The notes beneath the pieces are model-generated. The model was not told the DNA's origin. It saw nothing but the letters and a program-made list of their open reading frames with translations, and did not search any database. Position numbers and translations under genes: made by a program. 64,000 nucleotides of DNA. It comes from Jiangella sp. DSM 45060 (GTDB lineage: Bacteria > Actinomycetota > Actinomycetes > Jiangellales > Jiangellaceae). Where the stretch lies: positions 7,026,622 through 7,090,621 of the forward strand of contig NZ_LT629771.1 in NCBI RefSeq assembly GCF_900105175.1, written 5' to 3'. Of this stretch, positions 36,746 through 45,616 are shown piece after piece (the stretch's first letter is position 1; each line of letters opens with the position of its first letter).

Positions 36746-37846
36746 ATGACGACCGCTGACTCCGCTCCCGACATGGTCGACTGGGATCTCGCGGTCGCGA
36801 CGGCGCAACGACTGGCCGGTCCCGGGCCGTCGGTCACCGACTCCGAGGCCCGCGAGGCCGTGGCGGAGTTGCGCCGGCTCGCGACCGAGGCCGAGGCGCA
36901 CGTCAACGGCTTCACCGGTCTCGACGCCTCGCTCGGCTACGCGCCGCTGGTGGTCGTCGACCGCGGCAACTGGGCCCGGGCCAACGCCCAGAGCATGCGC
37001 ACGATCATCGCGCCGCTGCAGCGCAAGCTGCAGAAGGGCCGCGAGCACAGCCCGTTCCAGCGGGTCGGCCCGAAGGTCACCGGGCTGCAGACCGGCGCGC
37101 TGCTGGCGTTCCTGGCCAGCAAGGTGCTCGGCCAGTTCGACCCGTTCTGGGCCGGCAAGCTGGGCGGACCCGACGACGGCGCACAGGGCCGGCTGCTGCT
37201 GGTCGCGCCGAACATCGTCCACGTCGAGCGCGAACTGGGCGTCGACCCACACGACTTCCGGCTCTGGGTCACACTGCACGAAGAGACCCACCGCGTGCAG
37301 TTCACCGCGGTCCCGTGGCTGCGCGACCACCTCGCCAGTGAGATCGAAGCGTTCGTCGAGGCCACCGACGTCGACCCCGGCGCGTTCCTCACCCGCGCCC
37401 GCGACGCCATCCGGGCCCTCGGCGAGACCGCCCGGTCCGCCGACGGCGGCGGCTCCGTCCTCGATCTCGTGCAGACGCCGGCGCAGAAGGCCGTCCTCGA
37501 CCGCGTCACCGCGTTCATGTCGCTGCTCGAGGGGCACGCCGACGTCGTCATGGACGGCGTCGGGCCCGACGTCATCCCGTCGGTCGAGACCATCCGGCGC
37601 CGGTTCCAGCGCCGCCGCTACTCCTCCGTCGGGCTCGACCGCACCATCCGCCGGCTGCTCGGCCTCGACGCCAAGATGCGCCAGTACCGCGACGGCGCCG
37701 CCTTCGTCAACGCCGTCGTCGGCCGCGTCGGCATGCCGGGCTTCAACCGCATCTGGGAGTCGCCGGCCACGCTGCCGACCAAGGACGAGATCGCCGATCC
37801 CGTCGCCTGGGTGCGCCGGGTGCACGGCCAGCCGGCGCTGGGCTGA
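36746..37846 (+). CDS. Zinc-dependent metalloprotease, DUF2342 family (F420-biosynthesis-associated)
   Basis: This 366-residue soluble protein has a zinc motif [10 protein letters not shown] (H178-E-E-T-H182) and a downstream [12 protein letters not shown] that may supply the third ligand. Further family motifs are [15 protein letters not shown] and [24 protein letters not shown]. The family is often named for its co-occurrence with coenzyme F420 genes; the substrate is unknown. It lies between dacB and tilS, its usual actinobacterial position, 34 bp after dacB and 10 bp before tilS. Confidence 0.88.
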   Translation: MTTADSAPDMVDWDLAVATAQRLAGPGPSVTDSEAREAVAELRRLATEAEAHVNGFTGLDASLGYAPLVVVDRGNWARANAQSMRTIIAPLQRKLQKGREHSPFQRVGPKVTGLQTGALLAFLASKVLGQFDPFWAGKLGGPDDGAQGRLLLVAPNIVHVERELGVDPHDFRLWVTLHEETHRVQFTAVPWLRDHLASEIEAFVEATDVDPGAFLTRARDAIRALGETARSADGGGSVLDLVQTPAQKAVLDRVTAFMSLLEGHADVVMDGVGPDVIPSVETIRRRFQRRRYSSVGLDRTIRRLLGLDAKMRQYRDGAAFVNAVVGRVGMPGFNRIWESPATLPTKDEIADPVAWVRRVHGQPALG

Positions 37847-37856
37847 TCCTGCTCCC

Positions 37857-39338
37857 ATGGGGCACCCGCACCTCGACGTCCGGCGGGCCGTGCGCTCTGC
37901 GCTCGCGGACCTCGCCGATGGCTCGACCGTGCTCGTGGCCTGCTCCGGCGGGGCCGACTCGCTCTCGCTGGCGGCGGCGACGGCCTGGGTGGCCGCCCGT
38001 TCGTCCGGAGCGCTGCGGGCCGGCGCCGTCTGCGTCGACCATGGGTTGCAGGACAGGTCGGCGGCGCGGGCGCGTGCGGCGGCCTCGGCGCTGGTGCGGC
38101 TCGGCCTGGACCCCGTCACCACGGTCCACCTCGACGCGTCGCGGGGGCCGGACGGTCCCGAGGGCAACGCGCGGGCGGCCCGGTACGCGGCCCTGGCGGC
38201 GGCGGCGTCGCGGGTGGGCGCGTCGGCGGTGCTGCTGGGCCACACCCTGGACGACCAGGCCGAGACGGTGCTGCTGGGGTTGGCGCGCGGGTCGGGGTCG
38301 CGGTCGCTGTCGGGCATGGCGGTGCGCTCCGGTTCGCTTCGGCGCCCGCTCCTCGGCCTGCGCCGCTCGGTGGTGCGGGCGGCGCTGCCGGCCGGGCTCG
38401 TCGCGTGGGAGGACCCGCACAACGAGGACGACGCATATGCGCGGGCGCGGGTGCGGCACCGGGTGCTGCCGGTGCTCGAGGCCGAGCTGGGTCCCGGTGT
38501 CGCCGAGGCACTGGCCCGCACCGCCGCCCTCGCCCGCGCCGACGCGGATGCGCTGGACGCCGCCGCGGCCGCCGCGTTCGCGGCGCTGACGGAGCCGTCG
38601 GCGTCCGCGGCGGCGTCCGCGGCGGGGTCGACGTCGGGGGCTGCGGCGTCGGCGTCCGCGGTGGCGGGCGCGGCCGCAGCGCTGGCGGCCGACGCGGCGC
38701 TGGCGGCGGACGCGGGGGCGGCGCTGGCGTCGGACGCGGGGGCGGCGCTGGCGTCGGACGCGGCGCTGGCGTCGGACGCGGGGGCGGCGCTGGCGTCGGA
38801 CGCGGCGCTGGCGGCCGGGGCGGGGGCGGCGCTGGACCCGTCCGCTGATCGTCGCGACCGTACGCAGACCCCGCCCGGCCCGGGTGGGGCCCCACCCTAC
38901 GGGCGGGCACCGACAACGTCCGCCGACGACGCGGTCGCGCCGGCTCACGCCGACGCCGCTGCGTCCGGACGCGCCGGTGCCCTGGACGGTGCTGAGCCCG
39001 TTGTGCCGGTCGGCGCCGCGGCCGCTGCGCTGGAGCGCGCCGGTGCCCTGGATGGAGCTGAGCCCGCCGTGCCGGCCGGCGCCGCGGCCGCTGCGCCCGC
39101 CCGCGCCGCGACCTCGCCGGGGCTGGACGTCGCCGAATTGGCGGTGTTACCGCAGGCGGTCCGCTGGAGGGTGCTGCGCCGGGCCGCGATCGCCGCCGGG
39201 AGTCCGCCCACCGACCTCACCGCGGCCCACGTCGCCGCCGTCGACACGCTCGTCACGGGGTGGAGGGGGCAGGCCGGCATCGACCTCCCCGGCGGCCTGC
39301 GCGCCACCCGCCGCGACGGCCGCCTGCACTTCACCTAG
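37857..39338 (+). CDS. tilS: tRNA(Ile)-lysidine synthetase with large low-complexity insertion
   Basis: This 493-residue enzyme converts the wobble cytidine of the minor isoleucine tRNA to lysidine using ATP and lysine. The catalytic N-domain is intact: PP-loop SGGADS (30-35), [40 protein letters not shown] and [12 protein letters not shown]. Residues about 245-422 are an Ala-rich, repetitive insert: tandem [12 protein letters not shown] units, an in-frame palindromic repeat (38869-38919) and two copies of [20 protein letters not shown]. The conserved C-terminal part resumes at [23 protein letters not shown]. The usual actinobacterial length is about 310-350, so the insert is real excess. The gene is essential, so the frame must be kept open. 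Confidence 0.9.
   Translation: MGHPHLDVRRAVRSALADLADGSTVLVACSGGADSLSLAAATAWVAARSSGALRAGAVCVDHGLQDRSAARARAAASALVRLGLDPVTTVHLDASRGPDGPEGNARAARYAALAAAASRVGASAVLLGHTLDDQAETVLLGLARGSGSRSLSGMAVRSGSLRRPLLGLRRSVVRAALPAGLVAWEDPHNEDDAYARARVRHRVLPVLEAELGPGVAEALARTAALARADADALDAAAAAAFAALTEPSASAAASAAGSTSGAAASASAVAGAAAALAADAALAADAGAALASDAGAALASDAALASDAGAALASDAALAAGAGAALDPSADRRDRTQTPPGPGGAPPYGRAPTTSADDAVAPAHADAAASGRAGALDGAEPVVPVGAAAAALERAGALDGAEPAVPAGAAAAAPARAATSPGLDVAELAVLPQAVRWRVLRRAAIAAGSPPTDLTAAHVAAVDTLVTGWRGQAGIDLPGGLRATRRDGRLHFT
38590..39124 (+). repeat. Repeat-expanded region inside tilS
   Basis: The region 38690-38830 consists of near-identical units of GCGCTGGCGTCGGACGCGG and GCGGGGGC spacers. Further on, 38968-39031 and 39035-39098 are two about 65-bp copies that differ at few positions. 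Both blocks are multiples of three and keep frame. A palindromic repeat sits between them at 38869-38919. Confidence 0.75.
38869..38919. repeat. Palindromic REP-like repeat, copy 2, in frame within tilS
   Basis: CCCCGCCCGG (38869-38878) pairs with CGGGCGGG, and GTGGGGC with GCCCCAC, giving a strong hairpin. Positions 38891-38919 match 9074-9102 exactly. In the tilS frame it encodes [17 protein letters not shown], unlike the Ala-rich sequence around it. Confidence 0.75.
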
Positions 39339-39380
39339 AGAGGCGCGGACGCGGCAGCACGAGCGCGGCCTGCAGGCGAA

Positions 39381-39469
39381 GGTGCCGGTGGATGCGGAGC
39401 CGGCGTCAAGCGCGCACGCGGCATGCTTCACCGCCGCGAAGCGGAGCCGGCGCAGCATCCACCGGCACC
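39381..39469. repeat. Inverted repeat between tilS and hpt
   Basis: GGTGCCGGTGGATGC (39381-39395) is the reverse complement of 39455-39469. GGAGCCGGCG also occurs near both arms (39396-39405, 39443-39452). The 225-bp gap 39339-39563 holds nothing else recognisable. It could be a terminator for tilS or another dispersed repeat. Confidence 0.55.
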
Positions 39470-39563
39470 TCCGCCCCCAGCGCGAAGCTGAGCCGGCGCG
39501 GGGCCGCGGCCGAGATCCGCCACACCCCGCGCCGGTCGCGACGGCGTGTGAAAGGCTGCGGAT

Positions 39564-40115
39564 GTGGATCCAGAAGACGTCGACGGTGACCTCGAGCAGA
39601 TCCTCCTCACCGAGGAGCAGATCCAGGACAAACTGGCGGAGCTGGCGGCCGCCATCGAGCGTGACTACGACGGCAAGGATCTCCTGCTCGTCGGCGTGCT
39701 CAAGGGCGCGGTCATGGTCATGGCCGACCTCAGCCGGCACCTGTCGCGGCACGTCGAGCAGGACTGGATGGCCATCTCGTCCTACGGGTCGGGCACGAGG
39801 TCCAGCGGCGTCGTCCGCATCGTCAAGGACCTCGACACCGACATCACCGACCGCCACGTGCTCGTCGTCGAGGACATCATCGACACCGGGCTGACGCTGT
39901 CGTGGCTGGTGTCGAACCTGCGCTCGCGCGGGCCGGCGTCGGTCGAGGTGTGCACGCTGCTGCGCAAACCCGAGGCCGCGAAGACCGCCGTCGACGTCAG
40001 GTACGTCGGCTACGACATCCCCAACGCGTTCGTCGTCGGCTACGGCCTCGACTACGCCGAGAGGTACCGCAACCTGCGGGTCGTCGGCACGCTGGCACCC
40101 CACGTCTACAGCTGA
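39564..40115 (+). CDS. hpt: Hypoxanthine phosphoribosyltransferase
   Basis: This 183-residue purine-salvage enzyme makes IMP/GMP from hypoxanthine/guanine and PRPP. It shows [60 protein letters not shown] (PRPP-binding loop) and [22 protein letters not shown]. The GTG at 39564 gives a standard length; AAAGG lies just upstream. It sits between tilS and ftsH, the classical bacterial neighbourhood. Confidence 0.95.
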   Translation: MDPEDVDGDLEQILLTEEQIQDKLAELAAAIERDYDGKDLLLVGVLKGAVMVMADLSRHLSRHVEQDWMAISSYGSGTRSSGVVRIVKDLDTDITDRHVLVVEDIIDTGLTLSWLVSNLRSRGPASVEVCTLLRKPEAAKTAVDVRYVGYDIPNAFVVGYGLDYAERYRNLRVVGTLAPHVYS

Positions 40116-40319
40116 TGTGACGCAGTTGTCCGGCGTCCCGGGAACACGGGTGCTCACCTGCGACGTTCCTACCATGTAACCGACCTGCCGGAATGGTCGA
40201 GCAGGCCCGCGCAAGGTATCGTCGGACGATCCGACACCTTCGGTGGACATGCCGGGCGTTCGCGGCGTGTGCAGAAGGCAGCCGATCACAGGAGGTACGG
40301 GGCCAGCAGGTCTCGCATC

Positions 40320-42341
40320 ATGAACGCCAAGCGATTCACGCGACCACTCATCTGGTTGCTCGTCTTCGTGCTCGCCGCCGTCGTGCTGAGCAGTGTGCTC
40401 GACCGTGCCGGCGGCGCGGAGAAGGTCGACACCGCTCGCATCGTCTCCGAGATCGAGGCCGGCAACGTCCAGTCCGCGAAGATCACCGGTGGTGAGACTC
40501 AGGAGATCGAGCTCACCCTCGCCGACTCCGACAACACCAAGATCGTCTCCCAGTACGTCGAGGGTCAGGGCCTGCAGCTGCAGGAGTCGCTGCAGCGGCT
40601 GCACGACGAGGACGGCACCAAGCTCGAGAGCTACAACGTCGAGGTGCCGCAGCCGAGCATCCTGTGGGGCATCCTCGGCACGCTGCTGCCGTTCCTGATC
40701 CTCGGTGCGCTGATCTTCTTCTTCATGACGCAGATGCAGGGCGGCGGCGGCCGCGTCATGCAGTTCGGCAAGTCGCGCGCCAAGCTGGCCAGCAAGGACG
40801 CGCCGAAGACGACGTTCGCTGACGTCGCCGGCGCCAACGAGGCCATCGAGGAGCTCCACGAGATCAAGGAGTTCCTGCAAGAGCCGGGCAAGTTCCAGGC
40901 CGTCGGCGCGAAGATCCCGAAGGGCGTGCTGCTGTACGGCTCGCCCGGTACCGGCAAGACGCTGCTGGCGCGCGCGGTCGCCGGCGAGGCGGGCGTGCCG
41001 TTCTACTCCATCTCCGGTTCCGACTTCGTCGAGATGTTCGTCGGTGTCGGCGCCTCCCGGGTCCGCGACCTGTTCAAGGAGGCCAAGGAGAACGCGCCGG
41101 CCATCGTGTTCGTCGACGAGATCGACGCGGTCGGGCGGCACCGTGGCGCCGGCATGGGCGGCGGCCACGACGAGCGCGAGCAGACGCTGAACCAGCTGCT
41201 GGTCGAGATGGACGGCTTCGACGTCAAGACGAACGTCATCCTGATCGCCGCCACCAACCGGCCCGACATCCTCGACCCCGCGCTGCTGCGTCCGGGCCGA
41301 TTCGACCGGCAGATCGCGGTCGAGCCGCCCGACCTCGAGGGCCGCGAGAAGATCCTGGGCGTCCACGCCCGGGGCAAGCCGTTGACGGAGGACGCCGACC
41401 TCCGCGCGGTGGCGCGCCGCACGCCGGGCTTCACCGGCGCCGACCTCGCCAACGTGCTGAACGAGGCCGCGCTGCTGACCGCGCGCCGCAACGAGAAGCA
41501 GATCACGCCGCAGGCGCTCGACGAGGCCATCGACCGCGTGGTGGCGGGCCCGCAGAAGAGCTCGCGCATCATGAAGGACGACGAGAAGCGCATGACCGCC
41601 TACCACGAGGGCGGGCACGCGCTGGTGGCGGCGGCGCTGCACCACACCGACCCGGTGCACAAGGTGACGATCCTGCCGCGCGGCGGCGCACTCGGCTACA
41701 CCATGGTGCTGCCCGACGAGGACAAGTACTCCACCACGCGCAACGAGATGCTCGACCAGCTCGCCTACATGATGGGCGGGCGGGCCGCCGAGGAGATGGT
41801 GTTCCACGACCCCACCACGGGGGCGTCCAACGACATCGACAAGGCCACCACGCTGGCCCGGCGCATGGTCACGCAGTACGGCATGACGGAGCGGCTGGGC
41901 GCCATCAAGTTCGGCTCCGACCGGTCCGAGCCGTTCCTGGGCCGCGACATGGGCCACGAGCGCGACTACTCCGAGACCGTCGCCGGCATCGTCGACGAAG
42001 AGGTGCGCAAGCTCATCGAGACCGCGCACCAGGAGGCCTTCGACATCCTGGTCGAGAACCGCGAGATCCTCGACCAGCTCGTCATCGCGCTGCTCGAGCG
42101 CGAGACGCTGAACAAGGAAGAGGTCGCCGAGGTCTTCGCCGCCATCCGCAAGCGCGGCCGGCGTCCCGCGTGGACCGGTTCGGCCACGCGCAAGCCGTCC
42201 GAGCGCGGCCCGGTCGCGTTCCCGATCAAGGTCTCGACCAACGGCCACCACGCCGAGGAGCAGGCCGCCATCACCGTCGCGCCCGACCCCACCCCGGTGC
42301 TGCCGCCGATGCCGAAGCCCGAGGGCCCGGCCGAGGGCTGA
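40320..42341 (+). CDS. ftsH: ATP-dependent zinc metalloprotease FtsH
   Basis: This 673-residue membrane AAA+ protease degrades misfolded membrane and regulatory proteins. It has TM1 ([19 protein letters not shown]), a small periplasmic domain, TM2 ([22 protein letters not shown]), AAA Walker A GSPGTGKT (207-214), Walker [13 protein letters not shown], the second region of homology ([19 protein letters not shown]), zinc site HEGGH (429-433) and a third ligand region THNDIDKAT-like (SNDIDKAT). The tail is Pro/Ala-rich. ATG 40320 has only a weak AGCAGG; an AGGAGG further up (40290) is too distant. The 204-bp upstream gap likely contains the promoter. Confidence 0.97.
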   Translation: MNAKRFTRPLIWLLVFVLAAVVLSSVLDRAGGAEKVDTARIVSEIEAGNVQSAKITGGETQEIELTLADSDNTKIVSQYVEGQGLQLQESLQRLHDEDGTKLESYNVEVPQPSILWGILGTLLPFLILGALIFFFMTQMQGGGGRVMQFGKSRAKLASKDAPKTTFADVAGANEAIEELHEIKEFLQEPGKFQAVGAKIPKGVLLYGSPGTGKTLLARAVAGEAGVPFYSISGSDFVEMFVGVGASRVRDLFKEAKENAPAIVFVDEIDAVGRHRGAGMGGGHDEREQTLNQLLVEMDGFDVKTNVILIAATNRPDILDPALLRPGRFDRQIAVEPPDLEGREKILGVHARGKPLTEDADLRAVARRTPGFTGADLANVLNEAALLTARRNEKQITPQALDEAIDRVVAGPQKSSRIMKDDEKRMTAYHEGGHALVAAALHHTDPVHKVTILPRGGALGYTMVLPDEDKYSTTRNEMLDQLAYMMGGRAAEEMVFHDPTTGASNDIDKATTLARRMVTQYGMTERLGAIKFGSDRSEPFLGRDMGHERDYSETVAGIVDEEVRKLIETAHQEAFDILVENREILDQLVIALLERETLNKEEVAEVFAAIRKRGRRPAWTGSATRKPSERGPVAFPIKVSTNGHHAEEQAAITVAPDPTPVLPPMPKPEGPAEG

Positions 42342-42345
42342 CGGA

Positions 42346-42945
42346 GTGAACGCGGAGCCGGTGCCGACGCCGCCGCCCGGGCAGTTCGATCACGCCCGGG
42401 TGGAGGCGGCCGTGCGCGAGCTGCTGGTCGCCATCGGGGAAGACCCCGAGCGTGACGGCCTGCTCGACACCCCGTCGCGGGTCGCGCGGGCGTACGCCGA
42501 GATGTTCGGCGGGCTGCACCAAGACCCCGCCGACGTCCTCACCACCACGTTCGAGCTGGGCCATGACGAGATGGTGCTGGTCAAGGACATCGAGCTGGCC
42601 TCCATGTGCGAGCACCACCTCGTCCCGTTCTACGGCTTCGCCCACGTCGGCTACATCCCCGGCCCGTCCGGCCGCATCGCCGGACTGTCCAAGCTGGCCC
42701 GCCTGGTCGACGTCTACGCCAAGCGGCCGCAGGTGCAGGAGCGGCTCACGTCGCAGGTCGCCAACTCGCTGGTCGAGCTGCTCAAGCCGGCCGGCGTCAT
42801 CGTCGTCGTCGAGGCCGAGCACCTGTGCATGACGATGCGCGGCGTCCGCAAGCCGGGCGCCAAGACGGTCACCAGCGCGGTCCGTGGTCAGCTGCGCGAC
42901 GCCACCACCCGCGCCGAGGCGATGAGCCTGATCATCGGGCACTAG
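42346..42945 (+). CDS. folE: GTP cyclohydrolase I
   Basis: This 199-residue homodecameric enzyme converts GTP to dihydroneopterin triphosphate, the first step of folate synthesis. Motifs are [50 protein letters not shown] (zinc Cys/His), [23 protein letters not shown] and [25 protein letters not shown] (second zinc Cys). GTG 42346 starts 4 bp after the ftsH stop, so the two are co-transcribed. Confidence 0.97.
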   Translation: MNAEPVPTPPPGQFDHARVEAAVRELLVAIGEDPERDGLLDTPSRVARAYAEMFGGLHQDPADVLTTTFELGHDEMVLVKDIELASMCEHHLVPFYGFAHVGYIPGPSGRIAGLSKLARLVDVYAKRPQVQERLTSQVANSLVELLKPAGVIVVVEAEHLCMTMRGVRKPGAKTVTSAVRGQLRDATTRAEAMSLIIGH

Positions 42946-42980
42946 TTCGCCGTCAGCGCCTGACCTTCGCGGCCACTCCG

Positions 42981-43070
42981 CCGGTGGGTGGGGTCGCCGG
43001 CCCCGCCCGCCTCGCTCGTTCCTCGCTCGGACGCCCGCAGCCTACCCCTGCCGGCGACCCCACCCACCGG
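42981..43070. repeat. Inverted repeat, 20-bp perfect arms
   Basis: CCGGTGGGTGGGGTCGCCGG (42981-43000) is the exact reverse complement of 43051-43070, with a 50-bp loop that includes CTCGCTCG repeats. It lies between convergent folE and the LLM gene. It may terminate both, or be a mobile-type palindrome; the long arms and large loop favour the latter. Confidence 0.65.
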
Positions 43071-43115
43071 CTCAGCTCCACGGGCGGGCGGGGCCGGCCT
43101 CCCTCAGCGCCGCTG

Positions 43116-43895
43116 TCAGGGGGTGTTGTGGCGGTCGCGCCAGGCGACCCAGTCGGTGAGGGAGCCGAGGTCGTAGAGCGGGCCGGACGCGCTGATCGTG
43201 AACAGGGTGATGCCCAGCTCGACGAGCGCCTCGGCGGCCGCGCCGGGACGGCCGCTCACCGCCGTCGAGCGCTCGATCTCGCCCGGGTCGCGGCCGACGG
43301 TGGCGCACCAGCCGTCCAGCACCTCGGACTTGTGCCGCAGGATGCTCGCGTCGCCGAAGGCGTGCCAGATGGTGCCGTGCTCGGCGACGTGACGCAGGGT
43401 CTTCTTCTCGCCACCGCCGCCGATGAGGATCGGGATGTCGCGCGACGGTGCGGGGTTCAGCTTCGACCAGCGGTCCTTGATGCGCGGCAGCGCCTCGCCG
43501 AGGTCGTCGAGCCGGGTGCCCGCGGTGCCGAACTCGTAGCCGTACTCGTCGTAGTCGCGCCGGAACCAGCCGCCGCCGATGCCGAGGATCAGCCGGCCGT
43601 CGCTGATGTGGTCGACGGTGCGGGCCATGTCGGCCAGCAGTTCCGGGTTGCGGTAGCCGACGCTGCTCACGAGAGCGCCGATCTCGACCGTGGACGTCTG
43701 CTCCGCCCACGCGCCGAGCATCGTCCAGCACTCGAAGTGCTTGCCGTCGGGCTCACCGCGCAACGGGAAGAAGTGGTCCCAGTTGAAGACGATGTCGACG
43801 CCGGCGTCCTCGGCCTCCGCGGCGGCGCGGCGGATCTCCCGGTAGTCGGCGTGCTGGGGCTGGATCTGGACACCGATGCGGATCGGTCGGGACAT
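43116..43895 (-). CDS. LLM-class F420-dependent oxidoreductase
   Basis: This 259-residue luciferase-like TIM-barrel protein begins RIGVQIQPQHADYREIRRAAAEAEDAGVDIVFNWDHFFP and contains EIGALVSSVGYRNPELLADMARTVDHISDGRLILGIGGGWFRRDYDEYGY, hallmarks of F420-dependent family members. It likely uses reduced F420 (or FMN) with an unknown substrate. ATG 43895 is chosen since it matches the family start; a frame 13 codons longer lacks an RBS. Confidence 0.88.
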   Translation of the reverse strand: MSRPIRIGVQIQPQHADYREIRRAAAEAEDAGVDIVFNWDHFFPLRGEPDGKHFECWTMLGAWAEQTSTVEIGALVSSVGYRNPELLADMARTVDHISDGRLILGIGGGWFRRDYDEYGYEFGTAGTRLDDLGEALPRIKDRWSKLNPAPSRDIPILIGGGGEKKTLRHVAEHGTIWHAFGDASILRHKSEVLDGWCATVGRDPGEIERSTAVSGRPGAAAEALVELGITLFTISASGPLYDLGSLTDWVAWRDRHNTP

Positions 43896-43971
43896 ACGTG
43901 CCTCGTTCTCGTCGGGGGGATGCCACAGGGACAACCCCGCGGCGCCGTCGCGGCATTCCGGCCGCGACGGA

Positions 43972-44667
43972 CTACGTGCCGGCCCGGCGGAATCCGTGCA
44001 GGTCGGTCTGGACCTGGTTGACGAAGATGTCGCCGCCGCCGTCGGGGTCGGGCACCCGCACGGTGAGGCCGTAGTTCTCGTCGACGACGGACGCGGTGAG
44101 GCCGCAGGCGCTCAGCCGGGCGGCCAGCGCGCGGACGTCGCCGTCGTACTCGAACGAGACCTGGACCGACGGCCGGTCGGCGCCGTGTGCCGCGACCAGC
44201 CCGCCGCCGGGCGCGACGAAGTCGACCCAGTCGCCGGTCTGCGAGGCGATGCGCACCGCCAGGCCGAGCCGGCTCAGCACGCCGGCCGCGCCCGCGACGT
44301 CCGGCGAGTACCAGAGCGGCAGCGTCGACAGCGCGGGATCGGCGCCGGGCGGCGGCGCGACCTCCGGACGCTCGTCGACGTGCACCCGCAGGCCGTCGGG
44401 CCCGGTGACCTCGAGCCGGCCGCCGGCTGACACCGTCGCGAGGCCGTTGCGCTCGCATTCCGCGGCGACGGCGAACAGGTCCGGCGCCTCGAAGCCCAGT
44501 TCGGCGGCGGACTCGTCGGCACGCACCACGGCGACCCGGCCGTGCCCGAGCGCGAGGTCGACGCGGTCGCCGTCGCGGCCGGTGACGACGCCGCCGAGCG
44601 CCTCGACGACCCGGACCCACGCCTCGGCGTGCGGTGTGCGCCGGACCGGGCGGACGGTGAGCGTCAT
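43972..44667 (-). CDS. Two-domain VOC (glyoxalase superfamily) protein
   Basis: This 231-residue protein contains two VOC-like modules (about 1-110 and 115-225), ending DIFVNQVQTDLHGFRRAGT. Sequence similarity to well-known glyoxalases is weak and metal ligands are not obvious. The ATG overlaps the stop of the small ribbon-helix-helix gene (ATGA), so the two form an operon. It may be a resistance or binding protein; the function is unknown. Confidence 0.7.
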   Translation of the reverse strand: MTLTVRPVRRTPHAEAWVRVVEALGGVVTGRDGDRVDLALGHGRVAVVRADESAAELGFEAPDLFAVAAECERNGLATVSAGGRLEVTGPDGLRVHVDERPEVAPPPGADPALSTLPLWYSPDVAGAAGVLSRLGLAVRIASQTGDWVDFVAPGGGLVAAHGADRPSVQVSFEYDGDVRALAARLSACGLTASVVDENYGLTVRVPDPDGGGDIFVNQVQTDLHGFRRAGT

Positions 44668-44819
44668 CGGGGATCCTCCTGCTGCGCGGTGGCGAGGTAC
44701 TCACGCAGCACCTTCTCGACGAACGCCGACAGGCTCAGCTCCTCGTCGATGCTGCGGTGCTTCGTGGCGCGGACGACGTCCGGCGGCAGGTAGACGTTGA
44801 ACTGCACCTTGTCGGCCAT
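44664..44819 (-). CDS. Ribbon-helix-helix (CopG-like) DNA-binding protein, 51 aa
   Basis: The frame reads MADKVQFNVYLPPDVVRATK, then a helix with SIDEELSLSAFVEKVL and a polar end. VQFNVYLPPDVVRATK is the classic ribbon strand plus helix of CopG/MetJ-type repressors. It is co-transcribed with the VOC gene (ATGA). There is no RBS; instead a -10-like TAGCAT lies 7 bases before the ATG, so the mRNA may be leaderless. A palindrome overlaps that promoter (44821-44834), consistent with autorepression. It could also be an antitoxin-like protein, although no toxin accompanies it. Confidence 0.75.
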   Translation of the reverse strand: MADKVQFNVYLPPDVVRATKHRSIDEELSLSAFVEKVLREYLATAQQEDPR

Positions 44820-44820
44820 G

Positions 44821-44834
44821 GCTAGGATGCTAGC
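44821..44834. promoter_or_regulatory. Palindrome over the RHH gene promoter
   Basis: GCTAG-GATG-CTAGC sits 2-15 bp upstream of the RHH ATG and includes the presumed reverse-strand -10 box TAGCAT. The placement suits an autoregulatory RHH operator on a leaderless transcript. It also overlaps the last bases before the stop region of the next gene. Confidence 0.5.
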
Positions 44835-44838
44835 GCGC

Positions 44839-45549
44839 TCAGCCGAACAGCTGGAACTCGGTGTGCAGCACGTAGACGGCGTCGCGGGCCAGCAGGAACC
44901 CGGCGATGCCCATGATCCAGCTCAGTGTCTCGGCCGAGTTGGCCTGCAGCCAGTCGCGGAACCGCTCGAGCCGGGCCCGCACCCGGTCGCCGGCCACCCG
45001 CCACACGACGAACAGCAGCACGCCGGGCAGGACCATGATCACGTTGTAGCCGGCCAGCAGCGGCGCCCACTGCGCCGGGCTCAGCTCGTTCGACGTCATG
45101 ATGCCGATCGCGGCCAGGTACGGCAGCGCCGTCGCGCCCTCCAGCAGGCCCGTGGTGACGCCGAGCCCGACCGCCGCGGGGACGGTCTGCGCCCGCCCGG
45201 CCCGCCGCTCCCGCCGTCCGGACGGCCCGCCGCCGTCGTCGTCCTTCGTCTTCGTCGGCACGAACCAGGCGCCGATGAACAGGGCGGCGCCGACGCCGGC
45301 CTGGATCAGGTACGCCGTCCGGCTGTTGGCGGCGTCGCCGAGAGAGTCGACGACGGCGCCGAGCCCGGTCATCAGCGCGGTGCCGAGGACGAAGTAGAAC
45401 AGCGTGACGGTCGCGAGGTAGCTGAACAGCAGCCGCGGCGTGCGTGCGCCGGCCGTCAGCAGCAGGTAGATCGAGATGCCGATGGTCGCCGGGCTCATGG
45501 TGTCGAGCAGGGCCAGGCCGTACACCGGCAGGATGACGTCGGGTCCCAC
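44839..45549 (-). CDS. GAP-family (Sap, sulfolipid-1-addressing) membrane protein
   Basis: This 236-residue protein has about six TM helices, starting GPDVILPVYGLALLDTMSPATIGISIYLLL, with the conserved ATALPYLAAIGIM motif in the second half and a short cytoplasmic loop KTKDDDGGGPSGRRER. The family includes mycobacterial Sap proteins implicated in export of surface glycolipids. GTG 45549 follows GAGGGAGACC. It is divergent from a TetR regulator, with an operator-like dyad between them, so it is probably controlled by that regulator. Confidence 0.8.
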   Translation of the reverse strand: MGPDVILPVYGLALLDTMSPATIGISIYLLLTAGARTPRLLFSYLATVTLFYFVLGTALMTGLGAVVDSLGDAANSRTAYLIQAGVGAALFIGAWFVPTKTKDDDGGGPSGRRERRAGRAQTVPAAVGLGVTTGLLEGATALPYLAAIGIMTSNELSPAQWAPLLAGYNVIMVLPGVLLFVVWRVAGDRVRARLERFRDWLQANSAETLSWIMGIAGFLLARDAVYVLHTEFQLFG

Positions 45550-45576
45550 GGCGGTCTCCCTCGGGTTGCAACACGA

Positions 45577-45599
45577 CTGTGCGAAATAAATTAGCACAG
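45577..45599. promoter_or_regulatory. Candidate TetR operator
   Basis: CTGTGC-(11 bp)-GCACAG, with an AT-rich core GAAATAAATTA, lies between the divergent GAP-family and TetR genes. AT-rich sequence is rare in this window, so the core probably also supplies -10 elements. The position, 17 bp upstream of the TetR ATG, fits autorepression. Confidence 0.6.
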
Positions 45600-45616
45600 G
45601 CGTGATAGAAAGAGGC

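Noticed and set aside
37440-39338. A fused DUF2342-TilS frame.
   Set aside because: TilS has its own ATG at 37857 and DUF2342 stops at 37846; the upstream overlap is an out-of-frame shadow.
40193-40495. Short frame ahead of and into ftsH.
   Set aside because: Basic, low-complexity translation, no RBS, and it overlaps the conserved FtsH N-terminus.
42981-43070. Simple terminator for folE.
   Set aside because: The arms are perfect over 20 bp with a 50-bp loop, much larger than usual terminators, so it is listed as a repeat. A terminator role is still possible.
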